The position numbers and the translations under genes were made by a program. A stretch of 5,673 bases of DNA, taken from Alistipes sp. GTDB taxonomy: Bacteria; Bacteroidota; Bacteroidia; Bacteroidales; Rikenellaceae. The stretch is from assembly GCA_017560305.1 (NCBI GenBank), contig JAFYOF010000192.1, positions 1 through 5,673 of the forward strand. The letters are read 5' to 3'. Numbering within the stretch: the first letter of the stretch is position 1; each line of letters starts with the position of its first letter. The notes beneath the pieces were generated by a model. That model ran no database searches. It was not told the DNA's origin and saw only the letters and a list, made by a program, of their open reading frames with translations. Positions 4,967 to 5,673 of the stretch are shown here, piece by piece.

Positions 4967-5673
4967 ATGAGCGAAATTCAGAAGCAGGTAGCCAAGTTGA
5001 TTGAGAACCGCGAGATTGCTCGTTTGGGCGGCGGCGAGAAGGCTATCCAGAAACAGCACGAGAAGGGTAAGTACACCGCACGAGAGCGTATCCAGATGCT
5101 CTTGGATGAGGGTAGCTTTGAGGAGTTCGATATGTTCGTAACTCACCGTTGCTACGACTTCGGTATGGAGAAGAAGCACACATTCGGTGATGGTGTGGTA
5201 ACAGGTTATGGTACCATCGGTGGCCGTTTGGTATATGTATTTGCACAGGACTTTACTGTAACAGCAGGTTCTTTGTCAATCTCATTGGCTGACAAGATTT
5301 GCAAGGTTATGGATATGGCTATGCGTAATGGTGCTCCTTGCATCGGTTTGAACGATTCAGGTGGTGCTCGTATCCAGGAGGGTGTAAACGCTTTGGCTGG
5401 TTACGCTAACATTTTCCAGCGTAACGTAATGGCTTCTGGTGTTATTCCCCAGATCTCAGCTATCTTCGGTCCCTGCGCAGGTGGTGCTGTTTACTCACCC
5501 GCATTGACTGACTTCATCATTATGCGTCGCCAGACTTCTAATATGTTCCTTACAGGTCCTAAGGTTGTTAAGACCGTTACAGGTGAGGACGTAACTCAGG
5601 AGCAGTTGGGTGGTGCTGATATGCACACAACTAAGTCAGGTGTTGCTCAGTTCGCAGTTGATACAGAGGAGGA
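4967..5673 (+). CDS. mmdA: Acyl-CoA carboxyltransferase: methylmalonyl-CoA decarboxylase alpha / propionyl-CoA carboxylase beta (partial)
   Basis: The frame opens at ATG 4967 and continues past the right edge, giving 235 residues, about 45% of a family member (about 510-520 aa). It covers most of the N-terminal crotonase-like carboxyltransferase domain. Visible motifs are [19 protein letters not shown] (33-51), [13 protein letters not shown] (92-104), the SGGARIQEG loop (131-139) and [16 protein letters not shown] (168-183), which forms an oxyanion hole for the acyl-CoA or biotin carbonyl. The enzyme moves a carboxyl group between methylmalonyl-CoA and biotin. In fermenting Bacteroidales this subunit usually belongs to the sodium-pumping methylmalonyl-CoA decarboxylase that makes propionyl-CoA, with a small membrane subunit, a biotin carrier and a beta subunit encoded downstream; these are outside the window, so propionyl-CoA carboxylase beta cannot be excluded. 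The gene follows the epimerase by 23 bp without an intervening terminator and shares its GGT/CGT-rich codon use. Confidence 0.93.
   Translation, partial: MSEIQKQVAKLIENREIARLGGGEKAIQKQHEKGKYTARERIQMLLDEGSFEEFDMFVTHRCYDFGMEKKHTFGDGVVTGYGTIGGRLVYVFAQDFTVTAGSLSISLADKICKVMDMAMRNGAPCIGLNDSGGARIQEGVNALAGYANIFQRNVMASGVIPQISAIFGPCAGGAVYSPALTDFIIMRRQTSNMFLTGPKVVKTVTGEDVTQEQLGGADMHTTKSGVAQFAVDTEE

Noticed and set aside
4901..5246. Minus-strand frames of 67-92 residues opposite the start of the carboxyltransferase
   Set aside because: Antisense shadows of a well-conserved gene; no independent evidence.

Overview
The window looks like chromosomal DNA from an anaerobic member of the Bacteroidales (Bacteroidetes); the genus cannot be fixed from this sequence. 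Three upstream regions carry the Bacteroidetes-type -7 box TATCTTTG (form TAnnTTTG). The genes lack clear Shine-Dalgarno sequences and have A-rich leaders instead; two genes start in the same context, AAAACTATG. The gene content (methylmalonyl-CoA epimerase, acyl-CoA carboxyltransferase, MeaB) fits the succinate-to-propionate fermentation of this group. I see no mobile element, CRISPR array, tRNA, rRNA or defence gene.

Layout, left to right. (1) Positions 1-999, minus strand: the N-terminal 333 residues of a secreted right-handed beta-helix (pectate-lyase-3-like) protein. Its C-terminus lies off the left edge. It has its own promoter at 1027-1058. (2) Positions 1126-2574, minus strand: a complete PLP-dependent beta-eliminating lyase of the tyrosine phenol-lyase/tryptophanase family, with several active-site positions changed. 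It ends at a 9-bp hairpin terminator (1073-1104) and starts from a promoter at about 2616-2648. (3) Positions 2705-4290, minus strand: a two-gene operon of an exported thioredoxin-fold protein with a degenerate SxxC motif, followed 2 bp later by the MeaB GTPase. The operon ends at a hairpin terminator at 2650-2682. (4) A 242-bp divergent control region (4291-4532). (5) Positions 4533-5673, plus strand: methylmalonyl-CoA epimerase and the first 235 residues of the carboxyltransferase (methylmalonyl-CoA decarboxylase alpha / propionyl-CoA carboxylase beta type), which runs off the right edge.

How the genes work together: MeaB protects and loads the B12-dependent methylmalonyl-CoA mutase, which converts succinyl-CoA to (R)-methylmalonyl-CoA. 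The epimerase gives the (S) form, and the carboxyltransferase subunit removes its carboxyl group to yield propionyl-CoA. The two divergent transcripts therefore serve one pathway, although the mutase genes themselves are not in the window. The lyase and the beta-helix gene each have their own promoter and are probably separate functions (amino-acid catabolism; extracellular glycan or surface role).

The points most worth a second look are the remodelled active site of the lyase and the SxxC thioredoxin-like protein translationally close to meaB. No complete novel system is evident.
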